DNA of 64,000 nt from Gallionella straubiae (GTDB lineage: Bacteria; Pseudomonadota; Gammaproteobacteria; Burkholderiales; Gallionellaceae): NCBI RefSeq assembly GCF_051257895.1, contig NZ_CP194331.1, positions 186,001 to 250,000 on the forward strand. Reading direction: 5' to 3'. Below, piece after piece: positions 8,838 through 15,845 of the stretch. The stretch's first letter is position 1. Each line of letters opens with the position of its first letter. The notes under the pieces were generated by a model that saw nothing but the letters and a program-made list of their open reading frames with translations, was not told where the DNA came from and searched no databases. Position numbers and translations under genes: made by a program.

Positions 8838-10166
8838 TTATTGCACGATGCCGAGCTTTCTCGACCACCAGGGGGTGATGGCCGGCAGCAGGGTCAGGGT
8901 CCAGATGACCACCCAGGCCGTCAGCGGCATGAGCAGGGTCAGTTCCGGAAACTGTGCGACGGTGATGACCGCCAACACGACGGGGATCACGCCCGTCTCC
9001 CGTACCACGCTCAGGAAGAGCTTGTCCTTGATGCCGAGATCGGTCGGCAGCAGGGATAGCATGACCGCCACGGGCCGGGCGGCGAGGATGAAGATGAGTG
9101 ATACCACCAGGCCCAGGACTGCGGTATCCCGCAGATCGCCCAGCGAGACGAAGGGGCCGACCATCATGAAGATTGTCGGCTTGGCGATGCTCTCGATCTT
9201 GATCTCCATGGTGTGCAGCGTCTTGTGGAAGTATTCCTTGCCATGGTTGTAGTTGGCGAGCAGGCCGGCGACGAAGGCGGCCAGGAAGCCATTGCCATGG
9301 ATCAGTTGCGCCAGCAGGAAGGTGACCAGCGGAATGGCCAGCACCATCGCGAAATCGTAGGCGGTCTCTCCGACATCGCGCTCGTTGTCGCGCGACTTGT
9401 AAATCTCATAGCGGTACATCGCGCCCCAGCCGATGATGCCGGCGATGGCGCCGAACAGGAATTGCCCGCCGAGGTGCAGCATGTTGTCGGCACTGAACAG
9501 CCCGGCAACCATGGCATTCAGTGAATCCACGGAATTGCCGGCCAGGATCATGGCCGCGGTGGCCCCCACGAAGATGGCGCCCACCGCATCGTTGAGGGCG
9601 CTTTCCGCGACGGCAATGTCGGCGAGGCGCTTGTACTGGTTCTTGAAGACGATGCCTTTCAGGGTCGGGATCAGCGCCGCCGGATCGGTGGAGCCGATGA
9701 TGGCGGCGAGCAGGGCGGCGGTCTTGCCATCCAGCCCCAGTGCCATCAGGACCGGGAACATGGCGAAGAAGGTGATGAGATAACCCACGAGGGCGATCAT
9801 CAGGGTAGGGAAGGCGATCCTGGCAAAGTCGCGCCGCTCCACTTCATCGCCCCCCCCCTTCAGGATGATCGCGGCCAGTGCGGTACAAACCACCACTGCG
9901 AGCATCATCTGCGTGGCGATGGGCGCCAGGGCGTCGTGCAGGACGATGCCCACCAGCAACTGCAGGGTGAAGTTCGGGAATACGGTGCCCTCGGACAGCT
10001 TGCTGCACGCCCAGCCGAACACCAGGAACAGTCCGAGGCACCACAACGAGTTCGCGATCGCCGTCTCGGTGCCGCCAAGATGGGCAATGCGTTCGAGGAT
10101 TGACGGGGCGGCGAGGTTCAGCAGGTAGGCGACGGCAAACAGGCCAGCAATTTTTATGTAGTTCAT
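8838..10166 (-). CDS. Cation:proton antiporter (CPA1/NhaP-like)
   Basis: A 442-residue polytopic membrane protein. Typical motifs are GSTDPAALIPTLKG and AESALNDAVGAIFVG, the latter holding the Asn-Asp pair of electroneutral Na+/H+ exchangers, plus a conserved VRETGVIPVVLA helix near the C-terminus. ATG 10166 is preferred over an upstream in-frame TTG at 10187. The 126 bases between its stop and the preceding plus-strand stop hold no clear gene or terminator. It is the third intact antiporter in 4 kb, which suggests strong demand for Na+ or pH control. Confidence 0.82.
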   Translation of the reverse strand: MNYIKIAGLFAVAYLLNLAAPSILERIAHLGGTETAIANSLWCLGLFLVFGWACSKLSEGTVFPNFTLQLLVGIVLHDALAPIATQMMLAVVVCTALAAIILKGGGDEVERRDFARIAFPTLMIALVGYLITFFAMFPVLMALGLDGKTAALLAAIIGSTDPAALIPTLKGIVFKNQYKRLADIAVAESALNDAVGAIFVGATAAMILAGNSVDSLNAMVAGLFSADNMLHLGGQFLFGAIAGIIGWGAMYRYEIYKSRDNERDVGETAYDFAMVLAIPLVTFLLAQLIHGNGFLAAFVAGLLANYNHGKEYFHKTLHTMEIKIESIAKPTIFMMVGPFVSLGDLRDTAVLGLVVSLIFILAARPVAVMLSLLPTDLGIKDKLFLSVVRETGVIPVVLAVITVAQFPELTLLMPLTAWVVIWTLTLLPAITPWWSRKLGIVQ

Positions 10167-10397
10167 GATTTGGATATTCTTGGGCAAGCGATGTACTAGG
10201 AAACCGCGTGAAGTTAATAATTGACTGTTGGATATGAGTGAGTGCTTGTCTATTTGTTTTTGTACTATTTACTGCGTAGGCACACGCAGGCGATATTATC
10301 ATAGTAAGTGAACCATCGAAACGATTAGGCTCGCACTGCCATTTTGGGTGTTCGATGGAATAGGCGGTTAAATTGGCGCTTGCATTGAAAGAGCATA

Positions 10398-10580
10398 ATG
10401 GAAACCACAGCCTTACTTGAATTGGCCAAGCATGTCCGGCTGGTATTCGGCATCATCCCCGCCGTCGGAATCTTCTCCGGCCTGCTCGTGTGATTGCTCC
10501 GCGTACCCGATGTGGTGGTGTTTCTGCTGGTTGGCATGCTGCTTGGCCCTGTGCTGGGTATCGTTTGCCGAAGGGCTGGT
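10398..10580 (+). pseudogene. Decayed N-terminus of a cation:proton antiporter
   Basis: Reading from ATG 10398 gives an antiporter-like N-terminus (METTALLELAKHVRL..., then FSGLLV) interrupted by an in-frame TGA at 10491. The same frame resumes with LLRVPDVVVFLLVGMLLGPVLGIV, which closely resembles the first helices of the exchanger at 6246. After about 10580 the similarity ends and the sequence becomes a repeat-like stretch. This is seen directly; the reading as the 5' remnant of a lost antiporter gene is inference. Confidence 0.6.
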
Positions 10581-10851
10581 ATCAGGAGTCGTGGGGTACT
10601 CGCGAGCCGGAGTCGATTGCGGGGATGGATTGCGAGTGAGACGGTGGATGCGCTGTGCTTATCCACCCTACGGGACTGCAAATGACCAGGCCGGGCGATC
10701 CGGCACCTTTCACAAAAAACATAAGTTTCCTGCACAGATCTGGTTCACCCCTCCAGTCAATAGGCCGGAATATATAGGCATTTCGGCATATAGGTATCTT
10801 CCGGTTCCGGTGGTAGATTTCTCGTCACGAAATCTAACCAAGGCGCCGCCG

Positions 10852-11040
10852 ATGAACACCGAAAACATTGCAAAGCCAGTAGAAATCAAATCATTCAGCC
10901 TGCAGGCCGAAATTATTCGGCAGATACAGGTCAACAACGGGCAGACTCCCTGCTATGCCACATCCAACAGTGATTACTGCGACAAGAAGGAGTGCGGCTG
11001 GCGTCATGACTGCTTCGATGATGCCGGCGAAGGCGGGTAA
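10852..11040 (+). CDS. Small cysteine-rich hypothetical protein
   Basis: A 62-residue protein starting MNTENIAKPVEIK. Its second half is rich in Cys (PCYATSNSDYCDKKECGWRHDCF): four cysteines within 22 residues together with a His and aromatic residues, which suggests a small metal-binding or disulphide-stabilised unit. It lies just outside the ssrA-type island boundary and is followed by a strong terminator at 11098. I do not recognise the family and no function can be assigned. The ATG at 10852 has no strong Shine-Dalgarno sequence, but the composition is protein-like. Confidence 0.55.
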   Translation: MNTENIAKPVEIKSFSLQAEIIRQIQVNNGQTPCYATSNSDYCDKKECGWRHDCFDDAGEGG

Positions 11041-11097
11041 TCGGATCGCTGCATCATTCGCGCATCAATCTGGCAGGCCATGCGCCCTCAATCCAAA

Positions 11098-11130
11098 CAA
11101 AAACGACACCGCGAGGGTGTCGTTTTTGTT
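11098..11130 (+). terminator. Rho-independent terminator at the left edge of the island
   Basis: A near-perfect stem (AACGACACC / GGGTGTCGTT) with a four-base loop GCGA, flanked by A and T runs so that it can work in both directions. It would end transcription of the small gene at 10852. In the pre-insertion chromosome it would sit directly behind the ssrA 3' end and may be the original tmRNA terminator; that part is inference. Confidence 0.8.
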
Positions 11131-11151
11131 TGTTGGTGGGGCGGGGGCACC
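11131..11151 (+). other. Candidate left attachment site (ssrA 3'-end remnant)
   Basis: Read on the minus strand this is CCCCCGCCCCACCA followed by AACAAAC. The intact tmRNA 3' end at 24795-24810 reads CCCCCCGCCTCCACCA followed by CTTCAAAC. The two sites differ by a small gap and one substitution, and both abut a terminator. This is what a worn attachment repeat flanking an ssrA-integrated element would look like. The imperfect match leaves room for an older or unrelated insertion. Confidence 0.5.
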
Positions 11152-11196
11152 CGAACACTCTCTCTATTATTGGGTTTGCGTGATGAGCAATGCACC

Positions 11197-11218
11197 AATG
11201 CCCCCGTCGATGCCCCCT
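11197..11218 (+). repeat. ATGCCCCC direct repeats, left end (putative integrase arm sites)
   Basis: Two copies of ATGCCCCC (11198-11205 and 11210-11217), 12 bases apart. Three matching copies in the same orientation occur at the other end of the island (24608, 24637, 24649). Short direct repeats at both ends of an element, inside the attachment sites, are the usual arrangement of arm-type integrase binding sites. The role is inferred from position only. Confidence 0.45.
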
Positions 11219-11331
11219 ACTGGCTGATGTGACTCATCATTTTGCCTGTAACGTGTCTGGCCGACGTAGACTTTTCTTGGTTCTTATCGTCCCACGCGTT
11301 TTTATAAGTCTGTGTAACGCCAATACGTCTA

Positions 11332-11480
11332 CGGATCAATGTTGATCCGCGTATGGGCGGTGGCGACACTCCTCCCATAATGGCATTAAAGCGGAGTTTG
11401 TGTAATTACGTCTATACATTACAACATTATGAATTTAATGAGATTTATTGATTGACTGGCATGGGATTTTAGTTAAAATA
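11332..11480 (+). promoter_or_regulatory. Regulatory region upstream of the AlpA/TrfA genes
   Basis: The stretch from 11219 to 11517 has no gene. It holds a perfect palindrome with 8-base arms, CGGATCAA TG TTGATCCG (11332-11349), a likely regulator-binding site. It also holds a possible promoter, TTGACT (11452-11457), 17 bases, then AAAATA (11475-11480), reading toward the AlpA gene. The region is AT-rich, as expected for an element's control region. The promoter call is weak. Confidence 0.4.
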
Positions 11481-11517
11481 ACACTGTCGCCGCCGCTCAT
11501 TTTCAGGGAATGTGAAA

Positions 11518-11793
11518 ATGAGCGAACAGCAATTGCGTTTCATCGGTCTGAAGACCGTTTGCAACATCACCGGTTTGTCCAAGTCCACTATCTACGGTGG
11601 TCGAATATCTGATTTCCCCAGGCCTGTAAAAATCAACGGTATTGGTGCTGCCAAGCAAAGCGGTTCACGTTGGGTTGATAGTGAGATCCGGGCTTGGATG
11701 GCATCGCGTATCCAGCTTCGCGATGCGCAATTGGTTTCGGCATCATTGCCGGCCACAACCAAGCAGCAGCCCACCAAACCAGTCTCGCAATAG
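11518..11793 (+). CDS. AlpA-family transcriptional regulator / excisionase-like protein
   Basis: A 91-residue protein beginning MSEQQLRFIGLKTVCNITGLSKSTIYG, the winged-helix MerR-like AlpA pattern (LKTVCNITGLSKSTIY...FPRPVKI... followed by RWVDSEIRAWMASRI). Relatives act as excisionases or activators of integrase and island genes. ATG 11518 is preferred to GTG 11512, since AGGGAA lies about 10 bases upstream of the ATG. It is 8 bases before the initiator gene, so the two are probably co-expressed. In this context it would control excision or replication; that is inferred from family and position. Confidence 0.8.
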   Translation: MSEQQLRFIGLKTVCNITGLSKSTIYGGRISDFPRPVKINGIGAAKQSGSRWVDSEIRAWMASRIQLRDAQLVSASLPATTKQQPTKPVSQ

Positions 11794-11801
11794 GCTGTCT
11801 C

Positions 11802-12689
11802 ATGAGACACGATACTTTGACGGCGCAGGCCGAGCGGCCTCGCATCGCCGATTTGGTCGCTGCTGCGCAAAAACGTGCGGCAATCAAAACAAAACAGGAC
11901 GCAGCCACGCCGCTGCAAATGTTATTGCCAGGCATGGATGAGTTAATGCGAGCCATGCCTAACTTGCTGGCCAGATCATCTCTGTGCGCTCCGGTCGCCA
12001 AAGGTAAGCGAAAAATGCATAGCGGAACCGTGCTTGTGTCGCGGAAGGATGCGGTTATCGAGTATTGGGGGGAGCAGCTCGATGAAGCGGATGCGGACAT
12101 CTTGTTGCAGCTGACCTTCCGGGCTCGGCATTCGGCGCTCGGAACCGCTGTCACAATTAACCGGGCTGCTTTCCTTCGGGAACTGGATCGAGCAACGGGG
12201 AAGCACGACTACGATTGGCTACACCGGCGACTAAAAGCGATGTCGGCAGCCACTTTGATCGTCGAGGCAAAGTCATCAGACGGAACCACCAAATATAGGA
12301 TCGGTGACACAAAGACATTTCACATCCTTGCGGGTTTTGGATATGACGCGCGAACGGAGGCATACACCTACACGCTCGACCCGCAATGGCGGGTGCTATT
12401 TGGCAATCGCGAATTCGCGCTGATCGACTGGCCGAAGCGTTTGCAGATCGGGCGCGGACAGGATATGGCCAAGGCGCTCCAACGCCTCGTGGCCACGTCC
12501 TCGAATCGGCAACAACAATACGCCCTCGAATGGCTCCAAATAAAGTTGCAGTATACGGGGCGAATGCGTGATTTTAGGGGGGCGATGAACCGCGCAATGC
12601 ACGAACTCGAGCGGATAAATGTAATCGCCAGGGGACGCATCGAAACCAGTACCAAGGGCAAGGAGCAGGCCGCATGGACGAAACTGTAG
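11802..12689 (+). CDS. TrfA-family plasmid replication initiator
   Basis: A 295-residue protein resembling IncP TrfA initiators, which bind iterons at oriV and open the origin. Family landmarks include DILLQLTFRARHSALGTAVTI, HDYDWLHRRLKAMSAATL, YTYTLDPQWRVLFG and QIGRGQDMAKALQRLVATSS followed by a C-terminal winged-helix-like region. Start ATG 11802 lies 8 bases after the AlpA stop with little Shine-Dalgarno sequence, suggesting coupling. Four iterons begin 3 bases after its stop. A replication protein in an integrated element implies that it replicates after excision. Confidence 0.82.
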   Translation: MRHDTLTAQAERPRIADLVAAAQKRAAIKTKQDAATPLQMLLPGMDELMRAMPNLLARSSLCAPVAKGKRKMHSGTVLVSRKDAVIEYWGEQLDEADADILLQLTFRARHSALGTAVTINRAAFLRELDRATGKHDYDWLHRRLKAMSAATLIVEAKSSDGTTKYRIGDTKTFHILAGFGYDARTEAYTYTLDPQWRVLFGNREFALIDWPKRLQIGRGQDMAKALQRLVATSSNRQQQYALEWLQIKLQYTGRMRDFRGAMNRAMHELERINVIARGRIETSTKGKEQAAWTKL

Positions 12690-12691
12690 CC

Positions 12692-12775
12692 ATCGGGATA
12701 GCGTCGCGCCCCCATCGGGATAGCGTCGCGCTCTATCGGGATAGCGTCGCGCTCTATCGGGATAGCGTCGCTCCC
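12692..12775 (+). repeat. Four iterons, 21-22 bp period
   Basis: Four direct copies of ATCGGGATAGCGTCGC start at 12692, 12714, 12735 and 12756. Spacings are 22, 21 and 21 bases, about two helical turns, so all copies face the same side of the DNA. They lie immediately after the TrfA-type gene. This is the classic layout of initiator-binding iterons. Confidence 0.9.
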
Positions 12776-12882
12776 CATCCACGCAAACCTGCGCCAGCTT
12801 TGGCGTTTAGCGAGGTGAGTCGCTCGTTACCTTTTTTTTACCTATTTTTACCGGCGGATGTTCCCAGCGACACTGTGGATAA
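12692..12882 (+). other. Putative vegetative replication origin (oriV)
   Basis: Three origin elements occur in order: the iterons (12692-12775), a short T-rich stretch (about 12830-12850, T runs around CCTATTTTTACC) that could melt, and a perfect DnaA box TGTGGATAA (12874-12882). With the adjacent TrfA-type gene this makes a complete-looking iteron origin. Activity is inferred. Confidence 0.75.
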
Positions 12883-13177
12883 TTTGTTGCGCCAGGCGCG
12901 GGGTACCCCTTCGGGGTTCCCCCACCTTCGGCGGCTCCCCCTCCCCAACAATGGCAAGCCGCCTGTGCGGCTTGGGTCATTGGGTGGATTCAGCGAGCAC
13001 AGGTACACGAACCGCAGCGCGGCAAGCCGCTTGCGTCCCCTATGCGCCGCCTGCGCCTTCGGCTTGCCGGGGGCAAAGGGGCGGCGCGATCGCGCCGTTC
13101 GTGAGAGTGATCCAGGTACTCAAAACTTTTAAACCGTCTGCTAGACAGCAGCGTAGTCAACATAAGGAAATTCGATC
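12883..13177 (+). other. GC-rich hairpin-bearing spacer between oriV and the relaxase-like gene
   Basis: No gene is evident. The stretch carries several short palindromes, such as GGGGTACCCC with CTTCGGGG, AAGCCGCC..GGCTT and CGGCGCGATCGCGCCG (about 13081-13096). Because an origin of transfer usually lies beside the relaxase gene, this is the first place to look for oriT. No nick site can be read directly. Confidence 0.35.
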
Positions 13178-13951
13178 ATGCTCCAACTACTTCATCCAGC
13201 CATGAAAATGACCCGAGCCGAGAAGCTGGCGCGAGCAGAAGAGAAACGCCGCCGAGTAATGCATTTTCTCGCAAGCGGAGAGGGATATAGCACCATATCC
13301 ATTCTCTCGCGTGTAATGGGAGTCAGCGAACAAACCGCTTTGCCGATGCTCAAAAAACTCGTTGAGGAAAGAATGCTGCGAGTGGACAAAAATGCTGTTC
13401 CCTTCAGCAATCTAAAACTATGGGGAATATCAGATCACGGTTTGGCCGTGACGGAAACAGCAGATCCACGATGTTCGGCATTCGTGGTTGGAAGAACAAG
13501 CCCCAATTTTGTTGCACATCATATCGACGGGCAGCATGTCAGGCTCAACCTGGAACAGGTTGGCTGGACAAACTATGTGCCAGGCAGGTTGCTGCTGGCA
13601 AACAACGATCAACGACAACACAAGTGTATTCCAGATGCACTTGTGACCAGTCCAAATGGCTGCAAGGTGGCCATCGAGATCGAGCGCCACGTGAAAAGTC
13701 GCACTCGACTTGCGCAGGTTATTGCAGCACACCTGCAGCAGGTCCGGTCGGGGCAATACAAATATGTTTACTACTTCACCCCTCATCGTGTCGCTTTAGA
13801 GCGTGCATTTTTATCCGTACCTGCCATCAAAATCGATGGGGCTTGGGTAAAGCTTACGGACGGACATAGATCAATATTTCGCATATTTGACATGGATTCC
13901 AGCCCGAAAGAAATTGCCGATCAGCGGGTAACAATTGATCTCACTTTATGA
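13178..13951 (+). CDS. MOB_C-like relaxase candidate (winged helix plus restriction-nuclease fold)
   Basis: A 257-residue protein. Residues 20-90 look like a winged helix-turn-helix (RVMHFLASGEGYSTISILSRVMG...). The C-terminal half holds IPDAL (Asp153) followed by AIEIERHVKS (Glu167, Glu169, Lys173), a PD-(D/E)XK-like nuclease arrangement. This domain order and size match the MobC/TraX (MOB_C) relaxases, which are related to restriction endonucleases and not to the His-hydrophobe-His class. AAGGA lies 10 bases upstream of ATG 13178. It sits between oriV and the TraG gene. An alternative reading is a replication-relaxation family protein. Confidence 0.6.
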   Translation: MLQLLHPAMKMTRAEKLARAEEKRRRVMHFLASGEGYSTISILSRVMGVSEQTALPMLKKLVEERMLRVDKNAVPFSNLKLWGISDHGLAVTETADPRCSAFVVGRTSPNFVAHHIDGQHVRLNLEQVGWTNYVPGRLLLANNDQRQHKCIPDALVTSPNGCKVAIEIERHVKSRTRLAQVIAAHLQQVRSGQYKYVYYFTPHRVALERAFLSVPAIKIDGAWVKLTDGHRSIFRIFDMDSSPKEIADQRVTIDLTL

Positions 13952-14048
13952 TTGCTCGCCGTGTTTTTTTCTCGTGGATAGTCGCCTTTTGCCATCCACG
14001 AGAAAGCGCCACGAGTATTACTCACGATGTTGCCATTCCTTTCATCAC

Positions 14049-14084
14049 CTCACACCAAGCCCTGCTTGGAGTGAGGATCGAAAC
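14049..14084 (+). repeat. Solitary CRISPR-repeat-like hairpin
   Basis: A 36-base unit made of a hairpin (CTCACACCAAGC / GCTTGGAGTGAG, one A-A mismatch, loop CCT) followed by GATCGAAAC. The size, the hairpin and the GAAAC tail resemble CRISPR repeats, whose 3' end forms the crRNA handle. Only one copy exists and no cas gene is near, so it is not an array. It may be an orphan repeat or chance. Confidence 0.3.
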
Positions 14085-14218
14085 GCATGGTGTGGCTCAA
14101 AACCCGCGCCACAACTGCATAAAAGCATCCCTAGGGACGGGGCTGGGAAGCGCCCCTTCTCGCTGTCGCTCGACCCGGGCAAGTCAACTGCGCGCAAGTC
14201 CCCGAAAGCCGCGCTCCG

Positions 14219-14292
14219 CGCTCGGGCAACCCGTTTAAGACGCCGCTTTTTCGCTGTCGCTCAAAAACGCCTTTAAACGGGTTGCCCGAGCG
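14219..14292 (+). repeat. Large stem-loop, 20-bp perfect inverted repeat
   Basis: CGCTCGGGCAACCCGTTTAA (14219-14238) is matched exactly by its reverse complement at 14273-14292, with a 34-base loop that can itself pair partly. It begins the hairpin-rich non-coding region behind the relaxase-like gene. It could be a terminator-like or transfer-related structure; no U-tract follows directly. Confidence 0.7.
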
Positions 14293-14299
14293 CTTCGCG

Positions 14300-14909
14300 T
14301 TCGACGATGAAACCGTCGAATCCTGACGATGAAACCGTCAGGACCGGGACTTGCGGGGCTTCGCCCCCACCCAAATATTTGACCTCGGTGCGGTCTGGAC
14401 GATGAAGCCGTCCAGCCCTTACTCGGCGCAAATATTCGGGCGGCTCCCCCATCCCTTCGCTTGCGCTGCGGGAGGACTGCGCTCGTCGCTTGTCCCCAAT
14501 TCGCACGATGAAGCTGTGCGAATCGGTTCCCCTGCGCCCTTCGGTTGCCGACCTGCTTCGCAGGGGCTACGCCCCAATCCGCTGCGCGGATCGGTCCCCA
14601 AACTCGCGCACATAGGCGCTCGCTTACTTTCGCCCTGGCGGGCTCATTTTGAACTGGCCAGCGGATGAAGCTGCTGGCCGTAGGTGCGCTACGCGCGGAT
14701 TTTGTTTGGCCTTGCAGTGCAGGACTCCGAATATCTGCATCACTCCTGAGTTGCTACGCCCTTGACGCGAATCCTCCCCCAGCCGGCAAACAAGCGCACG
14801 GGCGTTGTGTGCTGCGCACGACTTTTGTCTGTGTGTTGATGCGCTTCGCGCAATTTCTAACTGCGTGCTTGCAAGAGGCCGAGGCAGTGCTCGGACGATG
14901 AAGCCGTCC
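14300..14909 (+). repeat. Family of six hairpins with a shared ATGAARC loop and different stems
   Basis: Hairpins lie at 14300-14320, 14321-14343, 14395-14415, 14499-14523, 14656-14679 and 14893-14909. Stems differ in sequence (TTCGACG/CGTCGAA, TCCTGACG/CGTCAGGA, CTGGACG/CGTCCAG, ATTCGCAC/GTGCGAAT, GGCCAGC/GCTGGCC, GGACG/CGTCC), but every loop region reads (G)ATGAA(A/G)C. Ordinary palindromes such as GGGGCTTCGCCCCC (14355) and ATCCGCTGCGCGGAT (14577) lie between them. The stretch 13952-15063 has no convincing gene. Confidence 0.75.
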
Positions 14910-15034
14910 TGCGCGCTGGCCGCACCAACCCCTTGCATTGTTTCCTAATCGGCTGAGGGCTGATGTCGCTGGGCGCAGCAACTCAGGAGTGATGCAGATA
15001 AATGCAGCGCAAGTCTGTACCGCAAGGAAAGCAA
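14710..15034 (+). repeat. MITE-like unit bounded by imperfect ~55-bp inverted repeats
   Basis: ATCTGCATCACTCCTGAGTTGC (14733-14754) recurs exactly inverted at 14978-14999. The match continues imperfectly outward to CCTTGC at 14710 and GCAAGG at 15034, and inward by several bases. The enclosed 220 bases carry no gene but do contain one of the ATGAARC hairpins. It may be a small non-autonomous element or a structured RNA. No clear target duplication is visible. Confidence 0.55.
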
Positions 15035-15063
15035 AGGCGGGCGAACAATCTAGGAATGATGCG

Positions 15064-15339
15064 ATGAACCTCAAAAGCTTCAACTATATGAAAGGAACCG
15101 AATTCAATGAACGCCAGCTCTGGCTGCCATTCGGGGATGCTGTTGGCATGGTCCTACAGATCATGGCGGGCGTGAAGCAACAGGCTGCAGATTGGTTTCG
15201 GGCTTGGGTAAGGGAGTTCAGGGCATTACGTAAAGTGCCACTGCCAGAACAACAAACCTTCGCGTTTGGCTCTCCTTTTAGGTCGGCATTGGACGACCTG
15301 GTTATCGGAAAGCGATTGCCCTATTACGCTTATGCATAA
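15064..15339 (+). CDS. Hypothetical protein
   Basis: A 91-residue reading frame starting MNLKSFNYMKGTEFNERQLWLPFGDAVG. AGGA lies about 8 bases before ATG 15064, which favours this start over upstream codons in the hairpin region. The sequence has an amphipathic middle (VLQIMAGVKQQAADWFRAWVREFRALRK) and a C-terminal aromatic tail PYYAYA. No family is recognised. It stands between the hairpin region and the TraG gene in the island. It could be a regulator or accessory mobilisation protein, but nothing in the sequence settles this. Confidence 0.5.
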   Translation: MNLKSFNYMKGTEFNERQLWLPFGDAVGMVLQIMAGVKQQAADWFRAWVREFRALRKVPLPEQQTFAFGSPFRSALDDLVIGKRLPYYAYA

Positions 15340-15845
15340 GATGTTATGCATTTCAGAAATGCCGTACTTAATCCAGTAGCTCCGCCATTTTGCCATTTCG
15401 TCTGCACCATTACTTCATCATATTTGCCATATTTGGCTTGTTTAAAATCCCATTGCACTTATATATAACTAATTCATTGATTGCAAATAATATTGACGAC
15501 CTGAGAAATATGTAGATAATAAAAAAAGAATAAGGCATAACCCAGCCTATCGCTTGGCAGCAATAATGGGCCCCAAGGACAATCAGTATTCCCGGGCGAA
15601 ACTCGACACACCGTCGATGAGCACGCACAAGAAAGTCGGAAACGACGTGGAATAGTTGCAGATAGCACGCCCACCGGGAAGCCGGTGCAAAAACACACTA
15701 ACGTATTGCATTTCCCTCCCCGCAGAAGCACCTGCAGGTAGCCATGCTCCAGAGGCCAAAGGCCAGAAAGAGTATTGCTACCATGTTACTCATTAGCCAC
15801 AACTCTACGCCAAGTATCTCAGCAAACGAGCTGAGGACCACAACT
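15340..15845 (+). other. AT-rich non-coding region upstream of TraG
   Basis: No convincing gene. The stretch is AT-rich, with a duplicated TATTTG(C)CATATTTGGC motif near 15420 and poly-A near 15520, and probably contains the promoter for the genes that follow. Short frames on either strand lack ribosome sites and protein-like composition. Confidence 0.45.

Noticed and set aside
10325..10735. 136-codon minus-strand frame
   Set aside because: It crosses the antiporter remnant on the opposite strand and has no motif or ribosome site.
11131..11190. A complete tRNA gene at the left boundary
   Set aside because: The CCCCACCA end is present on the minus strand, but no T-stem, anticodon or acceptor partner can be paired upstream; only a fragment is supported.
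12692..12775. CRISPR array at the four direct repeats
   Set aside because: Spacing between repeat cores is only 5-6 bases, with no spacers and no cas genes; iterons explain it better.
12368..12782. Minus-strand frames with repeated ERDAIPI or RARRYPD units
   Set aside because: The repeated peptide is simply the iterons read in reverse; no gene signals.
13935..14938. Several short frames in the hairpin region (for example 13935-14276, 14351-14668, 14624-14938)
   Set aside because: They run through palindromes, have skewed composition and lack ribosome sites; the region is better described as structured non-coding DNA.
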